Source: Pseudomonas sp. MM213 | GTDB lineage: Bacteria; Pseudomonadota; Gammaproteobacteria; Pseudomonadales; Pseudomonadaceae | Reading direction: 5' to 3' | DNA: 64,000 bases | NCBI RefSeq assembly: GCF_020423045.1 | Contig: NZ_CP081943.1 | Coordinates: forward strand, 3,596,001 to 3,660,000 | Shown here: in pieces, positions 27,294-38,253 of the stretch | Position numbering within the stretch: the stretch's first letter is position 1 | Layout: each line of letters begins with the position of its first letter | Position numbers and translations under genes: made by a program | The notes under the pieces: generated by a model | What the model saw: the letters and a program-made list of their open reading frames with translations, nothing else | What the model was told of the DNA's origin: nothing | The model's database searches: none

Positions 27294-28958
27294 ATGGCGT
27301 ACTACCGCACTCCTCAAGACGTGACCGCTCTGCCCGCCTGGCAGGCGCTGAATGACCACCGCCAAGCCATGCAGGATTTCAGCATGCGCGAAGCCTTCAA
27401 TGCCGATCCGCAGCGCTTTACCCAATTCACCCTCAGCAGCTGCGGCCTGTTTCTCGACTACTCGAAGAACCTGATCAACGCCGAGACCCGCAATCTGCTG
27501 GTGGGCCTGGCCAATGAAGTTGACCTCAAGGGCGCGATCAAGGCGCTGTTCGAAGGCGAAATCGTCAACTCTTCCGAAGGACGCCCGGCCCTGCACACCG
27601 CGCTGCGCCGCCCAGTGGGCGAGAAGCTGTCGGTCAACGGCGTCAACGTGATGCCCGAAGTACACAAGGTCTTGAACAAGATCACCGACCTCGTGGGCCG
27701 TATCCACGACGGTCTGTGGCGCGGTTACACCGAGAAGCCGATCACCGACGTGGTGAACATCGGCATCGGTGGCTCGTTCCTCGGCCCGGAGCTGGTATCC
27801 GAAGCCCTGCTGTCCTACGCCCAGAAAGGCGTGCGCTGCCATTACCTGGCAAACATCGACGGCACCGAGCTTCATGAACTGACCATGAAGCTGCGCGCCG
27901 AGACCACGCTGTTTATCGTTTCGTCGAAGTCCTTCAACACCCTCGAAACCCTGAAAAACGCCCAGGCCGCTCGCGCCTGGTACCTGGCTCAGGGTGGTTC
28001 GGAAGCCGAGCTGTATCGTCACTTCATCGCGGTCTCGAGCAACAACGCCGCCGCCGTGGCGTTCGGTATCCGCGAAGAAAACATCTTCCCGATGTGGGAT
28101 TGGGTCGGCGGCCGTTATTCGCTGTGGTCGGCCATCGGTTTGCCGATTGCCCTGGCCATCGGCATGTCGAACTTCAAGGAACTGCTGTCCGGTGCCTACA
28201 CCATGGACCAGCATTTCCAGAGCGCGCCATTCGAACAGAACATGCCGGTGCTGCTGGCGTTGCTCGGTGTCTGGTACGGCAACTTCTGGGGCGCGCAGAG
28301 CCACGCGATCCTGCCGTACGACCACTACCTGCGCAACATCACCAAACACTTGCAACAGCTGGACATGGAATCCAACGGCAAGAGCGTGCGCCAGGACGGC
28401 ACACCGGTGTCCACTGATACCGGTCCGGTGATCTGGGGTGGCGTGGGCTGCAACGGTCAGCACGCGTATCACCAGTTGCTGCATCAGGGCACCCAACTGA
28501 TTCCGGCCGACTTCATTGTGCCGATCGTCAGCTTCAACCCTGTGTCCGATCACCACCAGTGGCTGTACGCCAACTGCTTGTCGCAAAGCCAGGCACTGAT
28601 GCTCGGCAAGACCCGCGCCGAGGCCGAATCCGAGCTGCGTGACAAAGGCATGGCCGAAGCCGACGTGCAGAAACTCGCGCCGCACAAGGTGATCCCGGGC
28701 AACCGTCCGAGCAACACCCTGGTGGTCGAACGCATCAGCCCGCGCCGTCTCGGCGCACTGGTGGCGATGTACGAACACAAAGTCTTCGTGCAAAGCGTGA
28801 TCTGGGGCATCAACGCCTTCGACCAGTGGGGCGTGGAGCTGGGCAAAGAGCTGGGCAAAGGCGTCTACAACCGTCTGGTCGGCAGCGAAGAAACCCCGGC
28901 TGACGATGCTTCCACCCAAGGGCTGATCAACTATTTCCGCGGTCGTCACCGCGGTTAA
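27294..28958 (+). CDS. pgi: glucose-6-phosphate isomerase
   Basis: A 554-residue enzyme interconverting glucose-6-phosphate and fructose-6-phosphate, in Pseudomonas mainly for gluconeogenic and cyclic Entner-Doudoroff flux. Conserved segments include [44 protein letters not shown] (PGI signature) and the C-terminal [11 protein letters not shown]. Length is normal. About 220 bases separate it from panD; that gap holds an inverted repeat CCGTTCCC/GGGAACGG (27096-27140) and no gene. Confidence 0.97.
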   Translation: MAYYRTPQDVTALPAWQALNDHRQAMQDFSMREAFNADPQRFTQFTLSSCGLFLDYSKNLINAETRNLLVGLANEVDLKGAIKALFEGEIVNSSEGRPALHTALRRPVGEKLSVNGVNVMPEVHKVLNKITDLVGRIHDGLWRGYTEKPITDVVNIGIGGSFLGPELVSEALLSYAQKGVRCHYLANIDGTELHELTMKLRAETTLFIVSSKSFNTLETLKNAQAARAWYLAQGGSEAELYRHFIAVSSNNAAAVAFGIREENIFPMWDWVGGRYSLWSAIGLPIALAIGMSNFKELLSGAYTMDQHFQSAPFEQNMPVLLALLGVWYGNFWGAQSHAILPYDHYLRNITKHLQQLDMESNGKSVRQDGTPVSTDTGPVIWGGVGCNGQHAYHQLLHQGTQLIPADFIVPIVSFNPVSDHHQWLYANCLSQSQALMLGKTRAEAESELRDKGMAEADVQKLAPHKVIPGNRPSNTLVVERISPRRLGALVAMYEHKVFVQSVIWGINAFDQWGVELGKELGKGVYNRLVGSEETPADDASTQGLINYFRGRHRG

Positions 28959-28990
28959 TCTGACGCCACTCCTACAGACGGTACTAACCT

Positions 28991-29080
28991 TGTAGGAGCC
29001 GGCTTGCTGGCGATAGCGGTGTGTCATTCAACATTTTTGTCGACTGATACGCCGCTATCGCCAGCAAGCCGGCTCCTACG
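28991..29080. repeat. REPIN
   Basis: TGTAGGAGCCGGCTTGCTGG and its complement, of the GGCGATAGCGG subtype, lie between pgi and acs. Confidence 0.9.
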
Positions 29081-29130
29081 AGGGTCGCGTAGCTCCCCTC
29101 TTGTCGCAAAAACAAGAAGAAGGAACCGTC

Positions 29131-31068
<1,938 letters not shown>

Positions 31069-31087
31069 CGTGTGCACGCCTTGCCCT

Positions 31088-31205
31088 TGTAGGAGCCGGC
31101 TTGCTGCGGGCGGCGTTCCGACGATTGCGGCGTATCAATCGACAAAAATGTTGAATGACACACCGCTATCGTCGGAACGCCGCCCGCAGCAAGCCGGCTC
31201 CTACA
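31088..31205. repeat. REPIN, long GGGCGGCGTTCC subtype
   Basis: A 118-bp element with long perfect arms (TGTAGGAGCCGGCTTGCTGC, then GGGCGGCGTTCCGACGAT) bracketing a short loop. It is nearly identical to the copy at 36650-36767. Confidence 0.92.
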
Positions 31206-31248
31206 GGGGAAGATTGGCGCTCCCCCTTTTTTTCAGCAATGAGTCGCC

Positions 31249-32121
31249 ATGGAATTCATCCGCAGCCGCATCGAAACACAGGTCATGAGCCTCACCGGCC
31301 TGTCCCTCGGCAAGCTCGACCTGGAAAACCCCAAGGGTGATCCCGGCCTGTTCGGCCCTGATTCGGTCAGTTGGCAAGTCCACGGCGACTTCAGCAGCAT
31401 GCTCATCGGCGGCATCAGCGCGTTGATGCTGCAAGCCCTGCACCCCTTGGCGCTGGCCGGGGTCTGGGACCATTCGAATTTTCGCGAGGACATGCTCGGT
31501 CGCCTGCGCCGCACCGGGCAATTCATTTCCGGCACCACCTTCGGCTCGCGTAAAGATGCCGACTGGCTGATCGAGAAAGTCCGCACCATCCACCTGCAAG
31601 TGACCGGCACCGCGCCGGATGGCCGGCCTTATGCCGCCAGTGATCCCGACTTGTTGACCTGGGTGCACGTGGCCGAAGTCAGCAACTTCCTCGCGGCGCA
31701 TTTGCGTTATCGCAACCCACACCTTTCGCTGGCCGATCAGGACCGTTACTACGATGAAATCGCCTTGGTCGCCGAACGCCTGGGCGCGCGGGACGTACCG
31801 CGTTCGCGACAGGAAACGGCCGAATACCTTGAGCGCATTCGTCCGCAATTGCTGTGCGACGAGCGCAGTCGCGAGGTGTTGCGACTGTTGTTGAACGCCC
31901 CCTCCCCGAGCCGTCTGGCCAAGCCGTTCGGTGGGTTGATGATGCAGGCAGGCATTGATCTGCTGCCGGATTGGGCCAGCGACATGCTCGGCGTGCGCCA
32001 GAGCTCGCTGCAACGCAAACTCATCCGCGCCAGCGTCAACCGCAGCGCACCGATGCTGCGCTGGGCCGTGCGTAACGGCTCGGTGCATAGGGCCAAGCGA
32101 CGGATGGGACTACCAACCTAA
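31249..32121 (+). CDS. MpaB-like oxygenase family protein (DUF2236)
   Basis: A 290-residue protein of the DUF2236/MpaB family. Landmarks are SWQVHGDFSSMLIGGISALM, LQALHPLALAGVWDHSNF, TWVHVAEVSNFLAAHLRY and PRSRQETAEYL; conserved histidines (LHP, WVH) are those proposed to bind heme in latex-clearing protein relatives. Substrate and activity are unknown. It sits alone between two REPINs, with no operon partners. The ATG follows a short CAATGAGTCGCC leader without a strong ribosome site. Confidence 0.8.
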   Translation: MEFIRSRIETQVMSLTGLSLGKLDLENPKGDPGLFGPDSVSWQVHGDFSSMLIGGISALMLQALHPLALAGVWDHSNFREDMLGRLRRTGQFISGTTFGSRKDADWLIEKVRTIHLQVTGTAPDGRPYAASDPDLLTWVHVAEVSNFLAAHLRYRNPHLSLADQDRYYDEIALVAERLGARDVPRSRQETAEYLERIRPQLLCDERSREVLRLLLNAPSPSRLAKPFGGLMMQAGIDLLPDWASDMLGVRQSSLQRKLIRASVNRSAPMLRWAVRNGSVHRAKRRMGLPT

Positions 32122-32127
32122 TACCCT

Positions 32128-32217
32128 TGTAGGAGCGAGGCTTGCCCGCGAAGAACGATAACGCAGTGTATCCGCCAGACCGTGCGGCATTCTTCGCGGG
32201 CAAGCCTCGCTCCTACA
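32128..32217. repeat. REPIN
   Basis: TGTAGGAGCGAGGCTTGCCC and its complement (GCCCGCGAAGAA subtype) separate the MpaB-like gene from the methyltransferase gene. Confidence 0.9.
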
Positions 32218-32281
32218 AGTCCTCTCGTGCGCAAGCTGTTAAACTCCCGCGCAAAATTCCCTCCCCTGCAAGGCGCCCAGC

Positions 32282-33298
32282 ATGTCTTCCTTGAATCAGG
32301 CGCTGTGCGCCGCCCTCGAACATCGCCAGGACCTGCTTGCCGAACTGCATCAGCAAGGCACCGATTGCTATCGCCTGTTCCACGGCAGCCAGGAAGGCGC
32401 CGGCGGCCTGACCATCGACCGCTACGGCCCGCAGCTGTTGGTGCAGAGCTTTCATCAGGCGCTGGAGCGCGACGCCCTGCTGCAAGTGCATGAAACGATC
32501 AACCAACATCTGGGCCTCGATACCCTGCTGGTCTACAACGACCGCTCCCGGGGCAACTCGCGCATCGACCGTGAAGACACGGTCTACCGCGCCGACGAAG
32601 CCGCCCTGCAAGACTTGGTCGGTCACGAATGGGGCCTGAATTACCGGGTTCGCGGCCGCCACGCCGGCCAGGATCCGCTGCTGTTTCTCGACCTGCGCAA
32701 CACCCGTGGCTGGGTCAAGGATCACAGCAAGAACAAAAGCGTGCTGAACCTGTTTGCCTACACCTGCGGCGTCGGCCTGAGCGCTGCGGCCGGTGGCGCG
32801 AGCGAGGTGTGCAACCTGGACTTCGCCGAGGGCAACCTGGCGGTCGGCCGCGAAAACGGTCTGCTCAATCCACAGTTGCCGACCATGCAATTCATCCAGT
32901 CCGATTATTTCCCGGCCATTCGCCAACTCGCCGGCCTGCCCATCAGCCAGCGTCGCGGGCAGAAACTGCCGAGCTATCAACGCCTGGAACAACGTCAATA
33001 CGATCTGGTTTTGCTGGACCCTCCGGCCTGGGCCAAGAGCGCTTTCGGCACCGTCGACCTGCTGCGCGACTACCAGAGCCTGCTCAAGCCCGCGCTGCTG
33101 ACCACCGCCGACAACGGCGTGCTGATCTGCTGCAACAACCTGGCAAAAGTCAGCATGGACGACTGGCGCGAACAGGTTTTGCGCTGCGCCGAGAAGGCCG
33201 GCCGCCCGGTGCGCGAATGGACGGTGATGAAACCGGGCGCCGATTTCCCGTCCATGGATCAACAGCCGCCGCTGAAAACACTGATCCTGCAGCTCTGA
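32282..33298 (+). CDS. class I SAM-dependent (RlmI-like) RNA methyltransferase
   Basis: A 338-residue protein of the COG1092 group. An N-terminal region (about 1-130) contains GSQEGAGGLTIDRYG, resembling the PUA-EEHEE part of RlmI. It is followed by a Rossmann methyltransferase domain with motif I LNLFAYTCGVGLSAAAGGAS and motif IV LVLLDPPAWAKS. RlmI methylates C1962 of 23S rRNA to m5C; this shorter protein may act on the same or another RNA site, so no gene name is given. It is probably a single-gene unit. Confidence 0.82.
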   Translation: MSSLNQALCAALEHRQDLLAELHQQGTDCYRLFHGSQEGAGGLTIDRYGPQLLVQSFHQALERDALLQVHETINQHLGLDTLLVYNDRSRGNSRIDREDTVYRADEAALQDLVGHEWGLNYRVRGRHAGQDPLLFLDLRNTRGWVKDHSKNKSVLNLFAYTCGVGLSAAAGGASEVCNLDFAEGNLAVGRENGLLNPQLPTMQFIQSDYFPAIRQLAGLPISQRRGQKLPSYQRLEQRQYDLVLLDPPAWAKSAFGTVDLLRDYQSLLKPALLTTADNGVLICCNNLAKVSMDDWREQVLRCAEKAGRPVREWTVMKPGADFPSMDQQPPLKTLILQL

Positions 33299-33391
33299 AT
33301 CACGTGAGATAAATCTGAAAAATCCTGGGCTGAGCGATTACTTCGGAACCGGATTGGCGTGCCATACTCCAAGGCACTCCGATTCAGACAG

Positions 33392-36340
33392 ATGAAGCCG
33401 CACATGCCCAAAGGATTGATCCGCGCTATCGGCGCCTTGTTGACTGCTCTGGCCCTCTACAGCCTGCTGGGGTTTCTGATTTTACCGGGCATCGCATTGC
33501 GGGTGGCCAACCAGCAACTGGCCAACTACGCAACGACGCCCGCCACTATTCAGCGAATCGAACTCAACCCGTTCAGCCTGGAAGTCACCCTGTGGGGCCT
33601 GATCATCGGCGAACCGGGTAAGGAACAGGTCGGTTTCGAACGGCTTTACGCCAACCTGCAGATCGACAGCCTCTGGACCAAGGCGCTGCACCTGTCCGAT
33701 ATCGAACTGGACAAGCCGAAGACCGAGATCCTTTTCGGCAAGGACGGCAAACTCAACTTGCTTGGCCTGTTCAAACTGCCGGCGAGCGAGCCGACGCCGG
33801 CCGACCCGGACGCCAAACCGTTTCCGCTGCGCGTAGAGCGGATCAAACTGGCCGGTGGTGCCGTGCATTTCAAGGATGACCGTCCCAGCGAAGCCATCGA
33901 GTTCCTCTACGACAAACTCGATTTCGAGCTGAACAACCTCAGCACTCTGCCCGATGACAATGCCGACATGACCCTTGTGGCCATTGGCCCGAACGGTGGG
34001 CAGATCGACTGGACCGGTAACTTCAGCCTCATCCCGATCGCCTCCGAAGGTAAGCTGAAAATCACCGACGGGCAGATGAAAACCTTTTGGCCCTATGTGC
34101 GTGACGCGCTGCCGCTGGTGCTGGAAAACGGCGTGCTGAACCTGAGCACCGACTACAAACTCAACCTGTCCAAGGAAACCGAGCTGCTGCTGAACAACGT
34201 CGCAGTGAGCGTGGCGCCCTTCGCCATCAAGGCTCCGGACGGTCGGCCACTGGCGAAACTCGAACGCCTGGACGTAACTGAAACCACGGTCGACCTGGCC
34301 AAGCAGCAAGTTGTCGTCGGCAAGATCCGCAGCAACAAACTGGAAACCTGGGCGGCACTGGAAGCCGACGGGCAACTCGACTGGCAGAAGCTGTTCGCCA
34401 GCCAACCGTCCAAGGCCGCCGCCAAGGCCAAAGCCGAGCCGGCCAGCACGCCAGCGGCCGCCGACTCGCCAAAGCCAGAACCGACGCCGCCGAGCAAACC
34501 TTGGCAAGTGCTGTTGAAAGATGTGCAGTTGCGCAATTACCAGGTGCACCTGGCTGACCGCAAAGCGCAACCCGCCGTGACGCTGGATTTGAACCCGCTG
34601 AACCTGGACCTGCAAAATTTCGACAGCCTCAATGGCTCGCCTTTTACCCTCAAGCTCGACACCGGGGTGGGCAAGCAAGGCAAGATCACCGCCGAGGGCG
34701 AGGTCAATCTCGCTCCCGTCAGCGCTAAATTGAACGTGCAGACCAAGGACATCGACCTGCGGGTCGCCCAGTCCTACATCAATCCGTTCATTCGCCTTGA
34801 ACTGCGCAGCGGCATGCTCGGCAGCGATCTGGCGGTCAACCTGAAAAGCACCGAGCCGTTGGCGTTCAGCGTCACAGGACGGGCGCAGATCGATCAGCTG
34901 CACACCCTCGACACCCTGAAAACCCGCGACTTTCTCAAGTGGCAGCAGGTGGTGGTCGAAGGCCTGAATTATCAGCACGGCGACAGCCTGTCGATCGACA
35001 AGGTCAACCTGTTCCAGCCCTACGTGCGTTTCATGATCAACGATGACCGCACCACCAACATCGATGACCTGCTGATCCCGCAACCGCCCGATTCCGGCGC
35101 AAAAACCGCTGCGGCCAAACCCGTCAGCAAGGACAAACCGCTGGGCATTCACATCGGTGGCATTGCCATCAATGACGGTTCCGCCAACTTCGCCGACTTC
35201 AGCCTGACCCCGAACTTCGCCACCGCCGTGCAACAGCTCAACGGCCAGATCGGCACCATCGACAGCCGTCAGGCGAAACCGGCGACCGTCGACATCAAGG
35301 GCAAGGTCGATCGTTACGCGCCGGTGACCATCAAAGGTTCGGTCAACCCGTTCGACCCGATGGCCAGCCTCGACATCGCCACCAGTTTCAAACGGGTGGA
35401 ACTGACCACGCTGACGCCCTACTCCGGCAAGTTCGCCGGCTACCGTATCCGCAAGGGCCGACTCAATCTCGACCTGCATTACCTGATTACCAAAGGCCAG
35501 CTCAAGGCTGAAAACAAAGTGGTGGTCGAGCAATTGCAACTGGGTGAAAAGGTCGACAGCCCCGACGCCGTAAGCCTGCCGCTGAAACTGGCGATTGCCC
35601 TGCTCAAGGACGTCGACGGCAAGATTTCCATCGAGCTGCCGGTGAGCGGCGACCTCAACAATCCGCAGTTCAGCGTCATGCCGATTGTCTGGCAGACCCT
35701 GCGCAACCTGATCGTCAAAGCTGCTGCCGCACCGTTCAAAATGATTGGCGGGCTGGTCAGTGGTGGTTCGGAAGACCTCGGCACGGTGTCGTTCGCGCCG
35801 GGCTCGAGCGATCTGAGCAAGGACGCCGAGGGTTCGCTGGTCAAACTGTCCAATGCGCTCAAGGAACGCCCGGCCCTGCGCCTGGAGATCGAAGGCACCG
35901 CTGCCGCCAGCAGCGATGGCCCGCTGATCGCCGAGCAACGCCTGGAACGGGAATACCAGTACAACTACTACAAAATGCTCCAGCGTCGCGGCGACAAGGT
36001 GCCGGCGCAGGCCTCGTTGCTGCAAGTACCGGACGGCGAGAAAGGCCCGCTGCTGGAAGGCATCTACCGCACCCGCCTGAAAACCCAGCCACCCGCCGAA
36101 TGGAAGGACTTGGGCAAGGAAGAACGCACCGCCAAAATGCGCGCAGACGTGATCAAGTTCTGGAGCACCAGCGACGTGCTCTTGCGTCAGCTGGGCCAGG
36201 ATCGCGCCAGCAGCATCAAGGATTATCTGGTCGACAAGGGGCAGTTGGCCGATGACCGCGTGTACTTCATCGATGCCAGCCTCGGCGAAGCCGAAAGTGA
36301 CGGTCGTGTGGTAACGCCGTTGCACCTGGATGCCGAGTGA
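33392..36340 (+). CDS. DUF748 (AsmA-like) envelope protein
   Basis: A protein of about 982 residues anchored by one N-terminal helix (LLTALALYSLLGFLILPGIA) with a large periplasmic part. Repeated beta-rich DUF748 segments follow (IELNPFSLEVTLWGLIIGEP; RVERIKLAGGAVHFKDD; QPYVRFMINDDRTTNID). A Lys/Ala/Pro linker lies near residue 350 and a helical C-terminal tail at the end. DUF748 proteins belong to the AsmA-like group of bridge-like lipid-transfer or outer-membrane-homeostasis proteins; the exact role is unknown. ATGs at 33392 and 33404 are both plausible starts. DUF2845 is coupled downstream. Confidence 0.83.
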   Translation: MKPHMPKGLIRAIGALLTALALYSLLGFLILPGIALRVANQQLANYATTPATIQRIELNPFSLEVTLWGLIIGEPGKEQVGFERLYANLQIDSLWTKALHLSDIELDKPKTEILFGKDGKLNLLGLFKLPASEPTPADPDAKPFPLRVERIKLAGGAVHFKDDRPSEAIEFLYDKLDFELNNLSTLPDDNADMTLVAIGPNGGQIDWTGNFSLIPIASEGKLKITDGQMKTFWPYVRDALPLVLENGVLNLSTDYKLNLSKETELLLNNVAVSVAPFAIKAPDGRPLAKLERLDVTETTVDLAKQQVVVGKIRSNKLETWAALEADGQLDWQKLFASQPSKAAAKAKAEPASTPAAADSPKPEPTPPSKPWQVLLKDVQLRNYQVHLADRKAQPAVTLDLNPLNLDLQNFDSLNGSPFTLKLDTGVGKQGKITAEGEVNLAPVSAKLNVQTKDIDLRVAQSYINPFIRLELRSGMLGSDLAVNLKSTEPLAFSVTGRAQIDQLHTLDTLKTRDFLKWQQVVVEGLNYQHGDSLSIDKVNLFQPYVRFMINDDRTTNIDDLLIPQPPDSGAKTAAAKPVSKDKPLGIHIGGIAINDGSANFADFSLTPNFATAVQQLNGQIGTIDSRQAKPATVDIKGKVDRYAPVTIKGSVNPFDPMASLDIATSFKRVELTTLTPYSGKFAGYRIRKGRLNLDLHYLITKGQLKAENKVVVEQLQLGEKVDSPDAVSLPLKLAIALLKDVDGKISIELPVSGDLNNPQFSVMPIVWQTLRNLIVKAAAAPFKMIGGLVSGGSEDLGTVSFAPGSSDLSKDAEGSLVKLSNALKERPALRLEIEGTAAASSDGPLIAEQRLEREYQYNYYKMLQRRGDKVPAQASLLQVPDGEKGPLLEGIYRTRLKTQPPAEWKDLGKEERTAKMRADVIKFWSTSDVLLRQLGQDRASSIKDYLVDKGQLADDRVYFIDASLGEAESDGRVVTPLHLDAE

Positions 36341-36636
36341 TGATCAGTCGGTTGCTGATCAGCCTGACACTGGCAATGGCGGCCAGTCAGGCCTCAGCCG
36401 CCGATACCCTGCGCTGCGGCAGTCAGTTGGTCAGCGTCGGCGACCGGTCCAGCGAAGTCCTGCAGAAGTGCGGTGAGCCGGTCAGTCGAGACCTGTTGGG
36501 CTACAAGCGCAGCGCCAACCGTCGGGAAGAATTCCAGGTCGAGGAATGGACCTACGGGCCCAACGGCGGGATGTATCAATACCTGCGGTTTGAAGGCAAT
36601 CGCTTGAAGCAGATCACCAGCAAACGCGGAAACTGA
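36340..36636 (+). CDS. DUF2845 domain-containing exported protein
   Basis: A 98-residue protein with signal peptide ISRLLISLTLAMAASQASAA followed by the DUF2845 motif LRCGSQLVSVGDRSSEVLQK and two cysteines that may form a disulfide. Function is unknown. Its ATG shares one base with the DUF748 stop, so it is made together with that envelope protein and probably acts in the periplasm. A GTG at 36337 is a less likely start. Confidence 0.83.
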   Translation: MISRLLISLTLAMAASQASAADTLRCGSQLVSVGDRSSEVLQKCGEPVSRDLLGYKRSANRREEFQVEEWTYGPNGGMYQYLRFEGNRLKQITSKRGN

Positions 36637-36649
36637 CACACAGACCCTT

Positions 36650-36767
36650 TGTAGGAGCCGGCTTGCTGCGGGCGGCGTTCCGACGATTGCGGTGTTTCAG
36701 TCGACGAAACTGTTTACTGACACACCGCAATCGTCGGAACGCCGCCCGCAGCAAGCCGGCTCCCACA
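36650..36767. repeat. REPIN, long GGGCGGCGTTCC subtype
   Basis: A 118-bp element almost identical to 31088-31205, ending GCTCCCACA. It lies between DUF2845 and the BON gene. Confidence 0.92.
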
Positions 36768-36795
36768 TTTTGGTTTTGCGTAGCCCGGAATAGAA

Positions 36796-36831
36796 CAGGC
36801 CCCGGACACGAATGTCAGGGGCCTGTAATGG
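36796..36831. repeat. hairpin beyond the BON gene
   Basis: ACAGGCCCC and GGGGCCTGT form a stem with a GACA/TGTC inner pairing. It lies 100 bases past the BON stop (reverse strand) and may act in transcript ending, although the U-run is poor. Confidence 0.4.
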
Positions 36832-36930
36832 CCACTTCCTTGTGGCCGTCGCATGAACTCTCAAGTTGCGGCAGACGCATGACTCGGCTCGTCTACCGCG
36901 TCTTCTCCCGTTCAGGCGAGAAGTCTTGCC

Positions 36931-37284
36931 TTACTCGGCTTTCAGGCCGTCAGCGGAGACCGCCTGGACGCCTTTGATTTTCTTGGCGATGGCCACGGCG
37001 GTGGCTTTCTGAGCGTCAGTCACCGCGACGGTGGACGACAGGGATACAACACCTTTGTTGGTTTCGACTTTGATATCGGTACCAGGAATGCCTTTTTCGG
37101 TCACCAGGTCAGCTTTGACTTTGGTGGTGATCCAGGTATCGGAAGTGGCTTCTTTAGCCTTGGTCACTTCACCGGCAGCCAGCACCATTGGGGCTTGGGT
37201 AGCCTGGGTTTGAGCGAATGCAACGTTGGCCATGGTCAGGGTCAGCGCGGTAGCAGTAGCGGCAGCGATAGCGAACTTCTTCAT
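36931..37284 (-). CDS. BON domain periplasmic protein (OsmY-like)
   Basis: A 117-residue exported protein: signal peptide MKKFAIAAATATALTLTMA ending AFA, then one BON domain (about 45-115: DTWITTKVKADLV, GIPGTDIKVETNKGVVSL, AVAIAKKIKGVQAV). BON domains bind phospholipid surfaces and occur in osmotic-stress proteins such as OsmY. AGGAG lies eight bases before the ATG. The promoter region contains a CTATACC stationary-phase-like -10 and, overlapping it, a GG-N10-GC arrangement. Confidence 0.87.
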   Translation of the reverse strand: MKKFAIAAATATALTLTMANVAFAQTQATQAPMVLAAGEVTKAKEATSDTWITTKVKADLVTEKGIPGTDIKVETNKGVVSLSSTVAVTDAQKATAVAIAKKIKGVQAVSADGLKAE

Positions 37285-37611
37285 ACGAGTAACTCCTGTT
37301 TTTTCATAAAGTCTGCTGCGTGTCTTGTCAGCAGGGTTACTGGGTATAGTGCGAACGCTGTGCCAACTTTGAAACAGTTACTAACCCCTTATAAATCAAC
37401 AACTTAAAAAATCGACTGATTTTCGGAATCATGCAAATTGCATGACTTCGACATTCTCTACATGCAAGTTGCAGGTTTTAACGTGGGCCTAAGGCCATGA
37501 ATTTGTGAGGTTTTCCAAATCTCACCAAGAAACGCAGCGAACCTGGAGTTTCCCCCCCAAAAAATGCCCCATCCGACGATGGGGCATTCTTCTATCTAGC
37601 CGTTTTCAGCA
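37285..37611. promoter_or_regulatory. intergenic region between BON gene and pilA with paired palindromes
   Basis: Read towards the BON gene, CTATACC (37343-37349) could be an RpoS-type -10, and GG-N10-GC (37351-37364) a sigma-54-like element. Two TGCAA-N-TTGCA palindromes, at 37430-37444 (CATGCAAATTGCATG) and 37461-37475 (CATGCAAGTTGCAGG), have centres 31 bases apart, about three helical turns. The pilA terminator occupies the right end. No gene is seen. Confidence 0.5.
37558..37587 (-). terminator. pilA rho-independent terminator
   Basis: On the reverse strand GCCCCATC-GTCG-GATGGGGC is followed by ATTTTTT, about 25 bases after the pilA stop. Confidence 0.93.
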
Positions 37612-38028
37612 TTAAGTTGCCGAGGCTGTGCAACCAGGCGGTGCGTAATCGGCAGTCACGCCGGTCGCGCATGACCAGCCTGCAGTGGCGCTGCGAGTCA
37701 GCGTGATGGTTTTACCTGCCACAGGGGCCGGTGCTTTCTGCAGGGTGCAGACAATGGTGCCAGCGCCTGAGGCAACCGTGCCGGTGACAGCAATTGCACA
37801 GTTCTGCGTTGTCGTGCCGGCGCCCGTCAGTGTGGTGGGTTCTGCAGTGCCGGCATTCATCAGGTCTTCAAACGAAACCTTCAATGCTGAAATCTCCGCC
37901 AACCCCGCCGTCACTTTCGCCCGGGCCTGATACTTCGAGTAAGCCGGCAACGCAAACGTCGCCAGAATCCCGATGATCGCCACCACGATCAACAATTCAA
38001 TAAGCGTAAAACCTTTCTGAGCACTCAT
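37612..38028 (-). CDS. pilA: type IV pilus major pilin
   Basis: A 138-residue prepilin. The short leader MSAQKG is cut by PilD before Phe1 of FTLIELLIVVAIIGILATFA, with the conserved Glu5. The globular part has four cysteines (QNCAI, IVCTL, WSCAT, PGCTA); the last pair forms the usual C-terminal D-loop. The ATG at 38028 is chosen because it gives the six-residue leader; longer frames upstream are spurious. It is divergent from pilBCD and has its own sigma-54 promoter and terminator. PilS/PilR, at the right end of this window, are the expected regulators. Confidence 0.94.
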   Translation of the reverse strand: MSAQKGFTLIELLIVVAIIGILATFALPAYSKYQARAKVTAGLAEISALKVSFEDLMNAGTAEPTTLTGAGTTTQNCAIAVTGTVASGAGTIVCTLQKAPAPVAGKTITLTRSATAGWSCATGVTADYAPPGCTASAT

Positions 38029-38076
38029 AGACAAGCTCCATGCATGAGTCGAAATCTCATGATCTGAACCAGTCTC

Positions 38077-38094
38077 AGCACAGCCCATGCCAAG
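38077..38094 (-). promoter_or_regulatory. sigma-54 promoter of pilA
   Basis: On the reverse strand TTGGCATGGGCTGTGCTG has GG (38090-38091) and GC (38078-38079) exactly ten bases apart. Transcription would start near 38066, giving a 5' leader of about 38 bases. This matches the known PilR/RpoN control of pilA in P. aeruginosa. Confidence 0.85.
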
Positions 38095-38253
38095 CCCGTT
38101 ACCCCCTGTTAGCGGGGCGCGAGAACGACGCAAGGCCTTGTCCTGCCCTCAGGATCCGCACTATCTGACACTTTTTGTCACCAGAGCAGCGCTGGTTTGG
38201 CGTCACCGGTTGACTAGGCTATAAGTCATGAACTGTCTGTGTCCGGTATCCCC

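Noticed and set aside
33482..36325. 947-codon open frame antisense to the DUF748 gene
   Set aside because: Shadow of a long GC-rich gene; the forward frame has a membrane anchor and family motifs and is coupled to DUF2845.
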